64,000 nucleotides of DNA from Bradyrhizobium diazoefficiens (GTDB lineage Bacteria; Pseudomonadota; Alphaproteobacteria; Rhizobiales; Xanthobacteraceae), in contig NZ_CP067101.1 in assembly GCF_016616425.1 (NCBI RefSeq), positions 5,642,001 to 5,706,000 on the forward strand, in the 5' to 3' direction. The notes beneath the pieces are model-generated. The model saw nothing but the letters and a program-made list of their open reading frames with translations, was not told the origin of the DNA and searched no databases. This document shows positions 17,518-26,337 of this stretch, one piece after another; within the stretch, counting starts at the first letter, position 1, and the number at the start of each line of letters is the position of its first letter. The position numbers and the translations under genes were made by a program.

Positions 17518-18512
17518 GATGCCGCCTGCCGCCGACGGTCCGAAGCAAGATCGCGTTCTGATCGCCACCATTTCACGAGATCGGTGAGCCCCTGCTCGAG
17601 CGAAACCGTGGTGCGGAAACCCAGCAAACGCTCGGCCTTGCCCGTCGATGCCAGCCGTCGCGGCACCGGATTGATCGAGCGCTCAGGTGCGAATTCCGGT
17701 GCCAGGCCGCGGCGTCCCATCACCGACGCAAGCACCGTAGCCAGTTGCGTCAAGCTGGTCTCAGTACCGCTTCCGACGTTGAAGACCTCATCGGTAATCT
17801 TTGCTCTGGCCGCAAGGATGTTGGCGCGCGCGACGTCGCGGACGTGAGCGAAATCCATAGTCTGACGGCCGTCACCAAAGATGACGGGAGGCAGCCCGGC
17901 CTCCAGCCGCTCCATCCAGCGGATCAAGACCTCGGTATAGCGCCCGTTGATGTCCATTCGGCTACCATAGACGTTGAAATACCGAAATGCCACATAGTCG
18001 AGGCCACATGCATCGTTGAAGGCCCGCAGAAGCCCCTCGTTAAACGCCTTGGCGGCTCCATAGAGAGTTCGGTTGTTATACGGATTCTGCCGCTCGGTCG
18101 TCGGAAACTCTTCGGCCATGCCATATACGGATGCCGAAGACGCTGCGATGATCTTCTCGATATCGTGCTTGATGCACAGCTCCAGCAGGTCGTAGGTTGC
18201 GTCCACCATGACCTCCTTGGCGACGCGCGGTTCGGCCGCACAATGCGTGATGCGGAGCGCCGCTTGGTGGAAGACGATATCGGCCGCCTTGACCAATGCT
18301 TCCATCAGCTTGCGATCGCGTATGTCGCCGTGAACCAGTCTCACCGGTCCACGTCCGAGCGCCCGCCGTAGATTTTCCGGCCGGCCCCGGACCATGTTGT
18401 CGATAGCAACAATTTCAATGCAGCCCTCGTCGCAGAGTTGATCGACGATGTGCGAGCCGATGAAGCCTGCGCCGCCGGTGACCAAAACGCGCTTTCCCTT
18501 GAGCTCAATCAA
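17514..18512 (-). CDS. NAD-dependent sugar epimerase/dehydratase (extended SDR)
   Basis: This 332-residue protein has the NAD-binding GGAGFIGSH at residues 13-21, SSASVYG at the catalytic Ser/Thr position and YGAAK as the YxxxK pair. It would act on a UDP- or dTDP-sugar as a C4 epimerase or 4,6-dehydratase; the sequence alone does not decide. It sits between the two DegT genes and is coupled to both, by an ATGA overlap upstream and a GTGA overlap downstream, so its product probably feeds the downstream aminotransferase. Confidence 0.88.
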   Translation of the reverse strand: MIELKGKRVLVTGGAGFIGSHIVDQLCDEGCIEIVAIDNMVRGRPENLRRALGRGPVRLVHGDIRDRKLMEALVKAADIVFHQAALRITHCAAEPRVAKEVMVDATYDLLELCIKHDIEKIIAASSASVYGMAEEFPTTERQNPYNNRTLYGAAKAFNEGLLRAFNDACGLDYVAFRYFNVYGSRMDINGRYTEVLIRWMERLEAGLPPVIFGDGRQTMDFAHVRDVARANILAARAKITDEVFNVGSGTETSLTQLATVLASVMGRRGLAPEFAPERSINPVPRRLASTGKAERLLGFRTTVSLEQGLTDLVKWWRSERDLASDRRRQAAS

Positions 18513-19687
18513 GACGCCCTCCTGTTGCAGGACCTTGTTACGAAGCCTTGCGAACGCTGCGCTCGGCTGCTGACGGTCTCGCTGGGTCGCAATGCTCCGG
18601 CGTTTCTCAAAGTGGAGACAACTTCGGTCGCGCGATCCGGCAGCAACTCCGGATAAATGGGAAGGGAGAGGAAGTCGTTCGCAAGGCTCTCGGTCACCGG
18701 CAGATCACCAGCCCGATAACCGAGTTCCGCATAGGCTTTTTGCAGATGCACCGGAATGGGATAGTGAATCCCTGCACCGATGCCAGCATCCCGCAACAGT
18801 GTCAGCGCGTCGTCGCGTCGCTGCAATCTGACCGAATAGACATGATACACGTGGCGGGCATCCCGGGGCGGCTGGGGACGCGCGAATGAAAGCTCAGAAA
18901 GCAGTTCGTTGTATCGTTCAGCGAGCGACCGGCGGGCTTCGGTCCAACGCTCGATGTAATCCAGCTTGACATTCAGTACCGCGCCCTGGATCTCGTCCAT
19001 GCGATAGTTGTATCCAGGGATGACGTGGTCGTATTTCGCTTCCTGTCCCCAGTCCCGCTGCAGTGACACCCGGCGCGCGAAATCAGATCGATTAGTTACG
19101 ACAGCCCCACCTTCGCCGAACGCCCCGAGATTCTTGCCCGGATAAAAGCTGAAGCATCCCAGATCCCCGATCGAGCCAGCACGGAGTCCTCGGTATTCCG
19201 CGCCGTGCGCCTGCGCGGCGTCCTCAATGACGACCAGACCGTAACGCCGCGCAATCGACATTATGGGATCCATGTCTGCCATCAGCCCGTGGAGATGAAC
19301 CGGCAGGACGGCTTTGGTTCTCGGTGTTATGGCAGCCTCGATCAGGGCGGGATCCATCGTCCACGTGACCGGGTCAACGTCGACGAATACCGGTTTGGCG
19401 CCGCTGTAGAGAACCGCAGCGGTCGTCGCAACGAACGTCATGGACACCGTGATGACCTCGTCACCGGGCCCAACGCCCGCTGCCAGTAGTGCAAGGTGGA
19501 GCGCCGAGGTCCCACTATTCACTGCAAGGCAATGCGCAGTGCGGCAATATTCCGCAAAGCGCCTTTCGAAGGCAGTCACCTCCGGCCCAAGCACAAAATG
19601 ACCACTACTGACCACTCTGGCCACCGCGGCATCGATCTCGGGCTTGATTTGGCGATATTGGGCCTTCAGATCGAGAAAGGGTATCAA
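18509..19687 (-). CDS. DegT/DnrJ/EryC1 aminotransferase, WbpE/WlbC-like
   Basis: This 392-residue PLP enzyme begins IPFLDLKAQYRQIKPEID, as is usual for 3-keto sugar aminotransferases. The PLP Lys lies in FSFYPGKNLGAFGEGGA (about residue 187), with VVIEDAAQAHGA before it. With the Gfo/Idh dehydrogenase at 21.9 kb and the hexapeptide acetyltransferase at 19.8 kb it forms the enzyme set used to make 3-acetamido-2-acetamido uronic acids. The start must be TTG 19687, because an in-frame stop lies two codons upstream. AAGGG precedes it. A 25-residue tail after the family domain (from about 368) is Ser/Arg-rich. Confidence 0.9.
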   Translation of the reverse strand: MIPFLDLKAQYRQIKPEIDAAVARVVSSGHFVLGPEVTAFERRFAEYCRTAHCLAVNSGTSALHLALLAAGVGPGDEVITVSMTFVATTAAVLYSGAKPVFVDVDPVTWTMDPALIEAAITPRTKAVLPVHLHGLMADMDPIMSIARRYGLVVIEDAAQAHGAEYRGLRAGSIGDLGCFSFYPGKNLGAFGEGGAVVTNRSDFARRVSLQRDWGQEAKYDHVIPGYNYRMDEIQGAVLNVKLDYIERWTEARRSLAERYNELLSELSFARPQPPRDARHVYHVYSVRLQRRDDALTLLRDAGIGAGIHYPIPVHLQKAYAELGYRAGDLPVTESLANDFLSLPIYPELLPDRATEVVSTLRNAGALRPSETVSSRAQRSQGFVTRSCNRRAS

Positions 19688-19736
19688 GATTCAAAGCCCT
19701 TGGGTTGGACCGGTTATATTTAAATAATTAACTCGG

Positions 19737-19767
19737 ATTATAACATTTAATCAAGCTTCAATTTCAA
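19737..19767 (-). promoter_or_regulatory. Possible sigma70-type promoter for the DegT-epimerase-DegT unit
   Basis: On the minus strand, TTGAAA (19762-19767) and a perfect TATAAT (19737-19742) are 19 bases apart, inside an AT-rich island at 19718-19795. The spacing is long, so the assignment is tentative. It would start a transcript about 45 bases before the TTG start of the aminotransferase. Confidence 0.35.
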
Positions 19768-19806
19768 GAAAATAAATGCCGATTAATTGACTTGGCCTGA
19801 AACGCC

Positions 19807-20301
19807 TCATTGATGAAGGCCTGATCGGCCGTTTCCGGCTGCCGATATGATCCGAGCGGGTACTCCCGCTACCGTCGTACCCGGAGGGACATCCTTCGTC
19901 ACGACCGAGCCCGCGCCAACGGAGGCCCCTGCACCGATCGTCACACCACACAGAATAGTGGCATTGGAGCCGATGGAAGCGCCCCGGCCGACGTGAACGC
20001 GCTGCAATGTCCAGTCCGAAGCTTGCTGAGGACGGCCATCGCCGGTTGTTGCCCTGGGGTGTTTGTCATTCGTAAACATCACACCATGACCGATAAATAC
20101 TTCATCCTCGATCGTGACTCCCTCGCAGATGAAGCTGTGCGAGGATATTTTGCACCGCGCACCTATCTTCGCTCCGGCCTGGATTTCGACGAAAGTTCCG
20201 ATCCGGCTCTCGTCACCGACGGTGCAGCCATAAAGATTGACCAGTTCCGGATGGAGAATACGAACATCGCGGCCAAGTTCGACATCTTGTGTGATAGGCA
20301 T
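19807..20301 (-). CDS. Hexapeptide-repeat sugar N-acetyltransferase (WbpD/WlbB-like)
   Basis: This 164-residue left-handed beta-helix acyltransferase shows hexapeptide repeats throughout (ESRIGTFVEIQAGAKIGA and GASIGSNATILCGVTIG), with the active-site-like HSFICEGVTI and FTNDKHPRA segments in the middle. It would acetylate the 3-amino group of a UDP-2-acetamido-3-amino uronic acid made by the dehydrogenase and aminotransferase encoded around it. The ATG at 20301 has GGAG eight bases upstream. It lies 31 bases after the flippase gene, on the same strand. Confidence 0.85.
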   Translation of the reverse strand: MPITQDVELGRDVRILHPELVNLYGCTVGDESRIGTFVEIQAGAKIGARCKISSHSFICEGVTIEDEVFIGHGVMFTNDKHPRATTGDGRPQQASDWTLQRVHVGRGASIGSNATILCGVTIGAGASVGAGSVVTKDVPPGTTVAGVPARIISAAGNGRSGLHQ

Positions 20302-20332
20302 GTCCGAACTCCATATTATGTCGGCGAAGCCG

Positions 20333-21823
20333 CTATGGCGCCGTCCGCGAAGGCCACAGTCCCGGCGCCATTCTCGCCAAGCCGATTGCGGCGTAATGAC
20401 ACTGCTGCAAGAGCGGGTGCCCAGTCACCATCAGTCCCAGCCACCAGCAGAGCACAGCAACGGAGAAGGCCGATACCAACCTCGCAATCGAGGTAAGGTC
20501 TTCTGCTTCCGTCAGCGCCGAACAGGCAAATACGCCCGCAACCACGAGGGCCGTTGCAACTCCGCTTCCGAGTAGGGTGCGCACAAATTCGCCAGGCCGA
20601 AGGCCGAGGTGTCGTCCGAGAAAATGAAGCGCTACCGCCGCCTGGAACGGCAACGTTACAAGAGCGGAAGCTGCAACCGCGTGCACGCCCAGAAAAGATG
20701 CGCCGAAGATCAACAGAAGCGATGGTGGCAGCGAAATCAGGGACGAGATCAGCGCATCCTGCACCCTTCCGACCGCGACAAACACGGGGTAGGTCAGGCA
20801 CGCCGCAAAAAGCGCAAGATTGCCAATACAGAGAAGTTGCACGAGCGGCACGATCTCCAACCACGCCGGACCGAGCCAAATCAGAATGATTGGCCGGGCC
20901 ATGATTGCCATGAAGGCCAAGAACGGCCACTGCACCGCCGAGAGCAACTGAATGGCCTCCAAATAGACGGCCTTGAGATCACCCCCTGCTCTATTTCGCG
21001 CAACGACCGCAGGCATGACGACCGGACTTATGACTTGCGTAACAAGCTTATCAAAGACCTGCGTCGACGCGGTTGCTCGGCTGTAAAGACCGACGGCCGT
21101 GAAGTCGAGCACTCTGGCCAAGAACAGCTGCGGCGCCAGGCCATAGAACACATTTACGACACTAACCGCGCCCGAGTAGAGGCCGAAACCGACGATCTCT
21201 CGGCAACCGACCAGGGATGGTCGCATTGCATCCAAATCTCTGCGCCAGATCAGCAGCATTACCGCCAGCACGGCGTTGCCGGCCACCCCTCCCCAGAGCG
21301 GGGCCATGTAGCTGAAATGCGCCATTGCGAGAGCGATCGAAACGATCGCGATCGTGGTACCGGCCGCGAGGTTACAGATCGCAAGCGTTCCAAACTGCAT
21401 CTCGCGACGGAACAATGCGGCTATAGTTCCAGAGAACGGCAGCAAGAGAAGATTTAGAGTGGAGATCTCGATCCCTCGACCCACGCTGTCCAGCTCGAAG
21501 AGCCGCGCGATAGGCTGCGCAAGCATGAACAGGATGAAAGCGGTGACCGCCGAGAGTGCGAGGGTAATCGTGAACGTCGTCTGCACGTTCGCACGCGATA
21601 GCTCTCGCTTCTGGATCAGATAGCTCGCGCCTGCAAACTCCTGGAAGCAGGCCGCAATGATGGACGTGACGGCGTTCACGACAGCGTAGATGCCAAATTC
21701 CTCGGGAGACAACAAGCGGGCGAGCACGGCGGTCGCGGCGAACACCAGCAGCAGGCCGACGTAACGGTCGAGCGCGGAGAACAGGATCGAGCGCTGCACG
21801 GGCCTCATGGACTCTTCCGCCAT
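20333..21823 (-). CDS. wzx: Wzx-type polysaccharide flippase (MOP superfamily)
   Basis: This 496-residue protein has 12-14 hydrophobic segments. Its N-terminus, with LARLLSPEEFGIYAVVNAV (about residues 35-53), matches RfbX/Wzx and MOP-family oligosaccharide flippases. It should move undecaprenyl-diphosphate-linked repeat units across the inner membrane. ATG 21823 has no obvious ribosome-binding site; ATG 21808 (MRPVQRS) is preceded by GGAAGAG and may be the real start. It lies between the dehydrogenase and acetyltransferase genes, in the nucleotide-sugar operon. Confidence 0.88.
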   Translation of the reverse strand: MAEESMRPVQRSILFSALDRYVGLLLVFAATAVLARLLSPEEFGIYAVVNAVTSIIAACFQEFAGASYLIQKRELSRANVQTTFTITLALSAVTAFILFMLAQPIARLFELDSVGRGIEISTLNLLLLPFSGTIAALFRREMQFGTLAICNLAAGTTIAIVSIALAMAHFSYMAPLWGGVAGNAVLAVMLLIWRRDLDAMRPSLVGCREIVGFGLYSGAVSVVNVFYGLAPQLFLARVLDFTAVGLYSRATASTQVFDKLVTQVISPVVMPAVVARNRAGGDLKAVYLEAIQLLSAVQWPFLAFMAIMARPIILIWLGPAWLEIVPLVQLLCIGNLALFAACLTYPVFVAVGRVQDALISSLISLPPSLLLIFGASFLGVHAVAASALVTLPFQAAVALHFLGRHLGLRPGEFVRTLLGSGVATALVVAGVFACSALTEAEDLTSIARLVSAFSVAVLCWWLGLMVTGHPLLQQCHYAAIGLARMAPGLWPSRTAP

Positions 21824-21855
21824 TTCTATTTGGGTCAGCTAAACCGCCGGATGCC

Positions 21856-22917
21856 TCATGCTATCGCTCTTGCACGTGGCCGGATTCCGTACGGCTCCCG
21901 AAGCAATACCGGCGCACCCTGTTGTGCGATCGAGCGCGACGCCGCCTCCAACACCTCGATCACCCGGAGCCCCGAGATGCCGCTGGAGATCGGCTGCGTG
22001 CCGCTGCGCACGCAATCGACAAAATGCTCCACTTCCGTCTGTAGCGCCTCCGTGGGCGAGATATGCGGAGCCCACATGTCGCCGGCGCGATATCCGATCC
22101 GAAATTGATGCGCATCCTCTGGAGGCGCATCGAGCGTAATTCCCTTGTCATAGACCTTGATCTTCTCGGTAGGCTCGAGGTCGTCGTAGACAATCATCTT
22201 CTTGCTGCCACCGATGAAAGTCTGGCGCACTTTGACGGGCGAGAGCCAATTGACGCTGACGTGGGCCACGCACGCATCGGCGAAAAACAGGGTTATGTGC
22301 GCCATATTCTCCGGCGAGCCTGCAACATGGCACGATCCGGTTGCCGAGACGGCGATCGGCGCCTCATCGAGGATATGATGGATGATCGAGATGTCGTGCA
22401 CCGCCAAATCCCAGATGACATTGACGTCCTTTTGAAACAACCCGAGACTGGCGCGTGTGCTGTCGTAGTAGTAGATGTCTCCGAGTTCTCGGTTCAGCAG
22501 GAGCTCCCGAATCTTCTGGACCGCGGGCGTGTAGAGGAAGGTGTGATCGACCATGAGCGTCAATCCGCGCCGATCTGCTTCCTCAATCAAGCTGGTCACA
22601 AGCTCAGCGCTCGGCGCGAGGGGCTTCTCGACCAGCACATGCTTTCCGGCCTTCAATGCCGCAATTGCAAGCTCGTAGTGCGTATGCACTGGCGTTGCGA
22701 TAGCGATTGCATCGACCCTGCCGTCCTTCAGCAGATCTTCGTAGCGGGTGGTCGTTTCCACCGCCGGGTAAAGCTGCCTTATCGCGCAGAGCCTGCCTGG
22801 GTTCAGGTCGCTCACACTGACGACGTGGGCCGCCGGATTGATCGAAAAGTTGCGAACGAGATTGGGCCCCCAATAGCCATACCCCACGACGCCGATTCCC
22901 AGCTGACTATCTCGCAT
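21856..22917 (-). CDS. Gfo/Idh/MocA-family sugar dehydrogenase (WbpB/WlbA-role)
   Basis: This 353-residue oxidoreductase has the NAD-binding GVVGYGYWGPN at residues 9-19, the family motif VLVEKPLA (about 92) and a catalytic-type His in DLAVHDISIIHH (about 172). With the aminotransferase and hexapeptide acetyltransferase genes it fits oxidation of C3 of a UDP-N-acetyl hexosaminuronate, the step before 3-amination. It belongs to the GYGYWG clade rather than being closely like Pseudomonas WbpB, so the role rests on context. The ATG at 22917 follows GAGG. Confidence 0.83.
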   Translation of the reverse strand: MRDSQLGIGVVGYGYWGPNLVRNFSINPAAHVVSVSDLNPGRLCAIRQLYPAVETTTRYEDLLKDGRVDAIAIATPVHTHYELAIAALKAGKHVLVEKPLAPSAELVTSLIEEADRRGLTLMVDHTFLYTPAVQKIRELLLNRELGDIYYYDSTRASLGLFQKDVNVIWDLAVHDISIIHHILDEAPIAVSATGSCHVAGSPENMAHITLFFADACVAHVSVNWLSPVKVRQTFIGGSKKMIVYDDLEPTEKIKVYDKGITLDAPPEDAHQFRIGYRAGDMWAPHISPTEALQTEVEHFVDCVRSGTQPISSGISGLRVIEVLEAASRSIAQQGAPVLLREPYGIRPRARAIA

Positions 22918-22987
22918 GCTAACCTCGGTGCATCAAAAAGGTACGCCACTAGTCATTTCATTACCGACGATCACGTCACGCCGGTCA

Positions 22988-24250
22988 TTAGGTCCGCGCC
23001 GGCATGTCCTGCCATATGCCTCGTGTATCTATGACGTCGAGATGCCGTCGTTCCGACAACGGCACCATCTTGAACTCATCATGATCGACGAGAAGAATCG
23101 CGATTTCGCAACTGCGCAGAGCTTCCTCTATGTTCACGAATGCGACACGATGGTCGGCCAGCTGAGGCGGCAGACGGCGAAGGTTCGGCTCAACGATCTT
23201 GATTCGTTCTCCGTATTTTGCCGCAAGGTGCGTGGCTATCTCCATCGCGGGACTTTCACGCAAGTCGTCGACATTGGCCTTAAAGGTCAATCCACAACAG
23301 GCGATGTTTGCGTAGGGATGATCGTCGATCAGCGCCTCTGTGCGCTCGATGATCTTCTGCGTTTTGGCGTTGTTGACTTCCCGGCTGGTTCGCATCACGC
23401 GCGCAAGGTCCGGCGCAGAGTCGATGATGAACCAGGGATCGACCGCGATGCAGTGCCCGCCCACTCCCGGTCCCGGGCGCAATACGTTTACACGCGGGTG
23501 GCGGTTGGCGATGTCAATTACCTCCCAAACATTGATGTCGAACCTATCGCAAATCAGCGAGAGTTCGTTCGCGAATGCGATGTTAGTGTCGCGGAAGGCG
23601 TTCTCCGTCAGCTTGACCAACTCGGCTGTGCGCGCCGTAGTACCGACGCATGCCCCGCGGACAAACATCTTGTAGAAGCGTTGAGCACGCCGCGTGCAGG
23701 TTGGCGTGATCCCCCCAATGCACCTATCGTTGTTGATAAGCTCGGTCAGGATTCGTCCCGGCAACACTCGCTCTGGACAGTAGGCGACGTAAATCGCTCC
23801 GTCTTCCTTGCCGTTGACACCTATGTGCAGCTCCGGCCTACGTTCAATGATGCGCTTTGCGATAGCCTCGGTAGTCCCGATCGGCGACGTCGATTCGAGG
23901 ATGACGAGATTGCCTGGCGCAAGGATATCGACGATATGGTCCACTGCGGCATTCACGCTTGACAAGTCTGGACGATTTTCGCGATCGATCGGTGTCGGCA
24001 CTGCGATGATGAAGACGTCGGCCGGCTGCGGTTTGGTGGATGTCGTCAGGGCACCGCTCGACACGACCTTGGAAACGAGGCCATCGAGATCGGGCTCCGC
24101 GATGTGAATTTTTCCGGATGCGACCGTATCGACGATACGTTCATTGGTGTCGATACCGACCACCTGCAGCCCCCGGCTCGCAATCAGCGCCGCGGTCGGC
24201 AGCCCGATATAGCCAAGGCCAACGACATTGATCTTCTGGAATTCAGGCAT
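22988..24250 (-). CDS. wecC: UDP-N-acetyl-D-mannosamine dehydrogenase
   Basis: This 420-residue enzyme oxidises UDP-ManNAc twice to UDP-ManNAcA, with NAD. The N-terminal NVVGLGYIGLPTAA binds NAD. The catalytic Cys lies in GPGVGGHCIAVDP (about residue 257). Long stretches match the pattern of E. coli WecC, for example AYCPERVLPG, ELINNDRCIGGITP and TFKANVDDLRESPA. The WecC pattern is closer than that of UDP-GlcNAc dehydrogenases such as WbpA, but the two groups are related. It overlaps wecB by 8 bases, so it is translated from the same message. Confidence 0.93.
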   Translation of the reverse strand: MPEFQKINVVGLGYIGLPTAALIASRGLQVVGIDTNERIVDTVASGKIHIAEPDLDGLVSKVVSSGALTTSTKPQPADVFIIAVPTPIDRENRPDLSSVNAAVDHIVDILAPGNLVILESTSPIGTTEAIAKRIIERRPELHIGVNGKEDGAIYVAYCPERVLPGRILTELINNDRCIGGITPTCTRRAQRFYKMFVRGACVGTTARTAELVKLTENAFRDTNIAFANELSLICDRFDINVWEVIDIANRHPRVNVLRPGPGVGGHCIAVDPWFIIDSAPDLARVMRTSREVNNAKTQKIIERTEALIDDHPYANIACCGLTFKANVDDLRESPAMEIATHLAAKYGERIKIVEPNLRRLPPQLADHRVAFVNIEEALRSCEIAILLVDHDEFKMVPLSERRHLDVIDTRGIWQDMPART

Positions 24251-25367
24251 CGAGAAGAACCTTCACGATACGCTCGCTGGCGTGCCCGTCACCAAACGGA
24301 TTATGCGAACGAGCCATGGCAGCATAAGTCTCGTCATCGTCGAGCAGGCGAAATGTCTCCGCAACGATCTTGTCGTAGTTCGCACCGACCAGGCGCGCCG
24401 TCCCGGCCTCCACTCCCTCAGGCCGCTCGGTCGTGTCGCGCATCACCAGGACCGGCTTCCCGAAAGTGGGAGCCTCCTCCTGGACGCCACCTGAATCCGT
24501 CAGGACCAGATGCGACAACGAAAGCAGGCTCACGAAGTCCGTGTACTCCTGGGAGGAAATGAGGACGACCCTCGGATGATCCGACAACCGGGACGCAAAC
24601 AGGTCGCGGACATTTGGATTGGGATGCACAGGAAGCACCACGGCAACGTCTTCCCTGCACAGGATTGTTTCCAATGCGTTCACGATGTTGACGACGCCGC
24701 CGCCGAAGTTCTCTCGGCGGTGGCAGGTCACCAGGATGATGCGCCGGTTGCCGTGACGCTTCTTGATGCCATCCCAGCGGCACGAGAGCCCCGGATCGGA
24801 TTCGACCATGGCTTTCGCTAGAATGAGAGCGTCCACCACCGTGTTTCCGGTGACGTGGATGCGGTCATGCGAGACGTTTTCAGAGCGCAGCGCGCGCGCC
24901 GCGCGCTCTGTTGGGGCAAAATGCTGATCGGCAATCGAACCGACGATCTTGCGGTTCACCTCCTCAGGCCACGGGGCGAAGATGTCGCCACTGCGCAGTC
25001 CCGCCTCGATGTGAGAAACCGGTATCCGGTGATAATAGGACGCCAGTGCGCCGACCATGGCAGTCGCCGTGTCGCCTTGGACGATAACCCTGGTAGGCTT
25101 CACTTTCTCGAGGAGTTCACCGATTTCTCCGAGCAGCCGGGCGGTCAGATGATCCAGTGTCTGATTGGCCGTCATAACGTTCAGATCAAAATCCGGAACC
25201 ACTTTTGCGAGCTTGAGGACCTGATCAAGCAGTTGTCGATGCTGTGCCGTTGCGCAGATCGTGAAGGAAATGTCCTTGCGCTTCTCGGCCTTGAGCCGGT
25301 TGATGACCGGAAAGAGCTTGATCGCTTCGGGGCGGGTCCCCAAAAGGATGAAAAAATGCTTGCGCAC
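24243..25367 (-). CDS. wecB: UDP-N-acetylglucosamine 2-epimerase, non-hydrolysing
   Basis: This 374-residue enzyme converts UDP-GlcNAc to UDP-ManNAc. Motifs are intact: LGTRPEAIKLFPV at the start, VQGDTATAM (about residue 94), SHIEAGLRSGD (about 117), SIADQHFAPTE and DSGGVQEEAPTFGKPVLVMR (about 290), ending with TTERPEG. The start is GTG 25367, with CGGAGG eight bases before. It follows the WecG-type gene by 3 bases and overlaps wecC. It could also epimerise a UDP-GlcNAc-uronic derivative (a WbpI role), but the neighbouring wecC favours UDP-ManNAc. Confidence 0.94.
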   Translation of the reverse strand: MRKHFFILLGTRPEAIKLFPVINRLKAEKRKDISFTICATAQHRQLLDQVLKLAKVVPDFDLNVMTANQTLDHLTARLLGEIGELLEKVKPTRVIVQGDTATAMVGALASYYHRIPVSHIEAGLRSGDIFAPWPEEVNRKIVGSIADQHFAPTERAARALRSENVSHDRIHVTGNTVVDALILAKAMVESDPGLSCRWDGIKKRHGNRRIILVTCHRRENFGGGVVNIVNALETILCREDVAVVLPVHPNPNVRDLFASRLSDHPRVVLISSQEYTDFVSLLSLSHLVLTDSGGVQEEAPTFGKPVLVMRDTTERPEGVEAGTARLVGANYDKIVAETFRLLDDDETYAAMARSHNPFGDGHASERIVKVLLDA

Positions 25368-25370
25368 GTC

Positions 25371-26165
25371 TCATCCTCCGATCCGGCTCGGGCCCGGCGG
25401 GACGGCGCCCGGCACGCGAAGCGCGTGCTGAATCGCCTGCTTGATGAGCGCTTGCGCCAGGATGCCCGCAAACCTCGTATTCGTCCTGGCGTATCGCCAC
25501 CACATCCGCCCAGGCTCTTGATAGATGCGGTACAGCCATTCGAGGCCCAGCCTCTGGATCTGCGCCGGCGCGCGCTGAACGGTGCCTGCCAGAATATCGA
25601 ACGCGCCGCCCACGCCCATGATAAAGGGTACACCGAGATGGTCACGATAGGCGGCGAGAAAGCGCTCTTTCCTTGGTGTCGGCATGCCGATGAAGAGACA
25701 ATCGGCCGCGCTGGACTGGATGTCCTGGACGACCTCACTCTCCTGCTCGGGTTTGAAATAGCCGTCGCGCCAGCCCGCGAACACGAGTGAGGGATGTCTC
25801 ACGCGCGCGCGTTGGATTGCCTGGTGCAGGATGGCGGGGGTGGCCCCCAGGAAATAGGGCTTGTAGCCTTCTCGCGCACATACCGCGAGCAACTCCGCCA
25901 GGAGATCGACACCGGCGACGCGCGAAGCGGCCGGAAGGCCCAGTGCTCGAGCGCCCCAGAGAATCCCCATGCCGTCGATGCCGACAATATCGCTGTTCGC
26001 GACATCGGCCGCGAGCACAGGATCGGATCGCATATTGACGAATTTGGCGACGTTCAGCGCCACATGCTGCAGCCGTCGGCGGCCGCGCATGGCGCCGCGC
26101 GCCAGTTCGACGGTCTCCGCCATTGTCAGCAGGTCGATGGGGCACGCCAGGAACGATGCACGCAT
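25371..26165 (-). CDS. WecG/TagA/CpsF-family glycosyltransferase, probable ManNAcA transferase
   Basis: This 264-residue GT26 enzyme has the conserved LNVAKFVNM region and the catalytic GIDGMGILWGARALG (about residues 67-81), followed by YFLGATPAILHQA and FIGMPTPRKERF. The C-terminal RLGLEWLYRI and following basic helices match the membrane-targeting end of TagA/WecG. WecG adds ManNAcA to GlcNAc-PP-undecaprenol. Direct linkage to wecB and wecC argues for that donor here. GGAGG lies eight bases before the ATG at 26165. Confidence 0.9.
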   Translation of the reverse strand: MRASFLACPIDLLTMAETVELARGAMRGRRRLQHVALNVAKFVNMRSDPVLAADVANSDIVGIDGMGILWGARALGLPAASRVAGVDLLAELLAVCAREGYKPYFLGATPAILHQAIQRARVRHPSLVFAGWRDGYFKPEQESEVVQDIQSSAADCLFIGMPTPRKERFLAAYRDHLGVPFIMGVGGAFDILAGTVQRAPAQIQRLGLEWLYRIYQEPGRMWWRYARTNTRFAGILAQALIKQAIQHALRVPGAVPPGPSRIGG

Positions 26166-26337
26166 TTAATCGACCTCCAAAATGCAATTTGTTTAAGCCT
26201 GCATTTAAGATTATAATAACGATAATAATTAGCTACTATTTAATTGCAATGATTAAATACGGAACCTACTGCGTAAAATGCGCGCTACCGCTCTGGACGG
26301 CACAGAAGGCTGAGGGAAATTAAATAGGAATTATCGA
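26166..26337. promoter_or_regulatory. AT-rich divergent promoter region of wecG-type and GT2 genes
   Basis: The 172-bp gap is AT-rich at 26187-26265. On the minus strand it contains a perfect TATAAT (26208-26213), about 40 bases before the transferase start, with no good -35 at normal spacing. The plus strand gene has AGGA eight bases before its ATG. I see no other element. Confidence 0.45.

Noticed and set aside
20609..21457. 282-codon plus-strand frame
   Set aside because: It is antisense to the Wzx flippase and is an effect of GC-rich codon usage.
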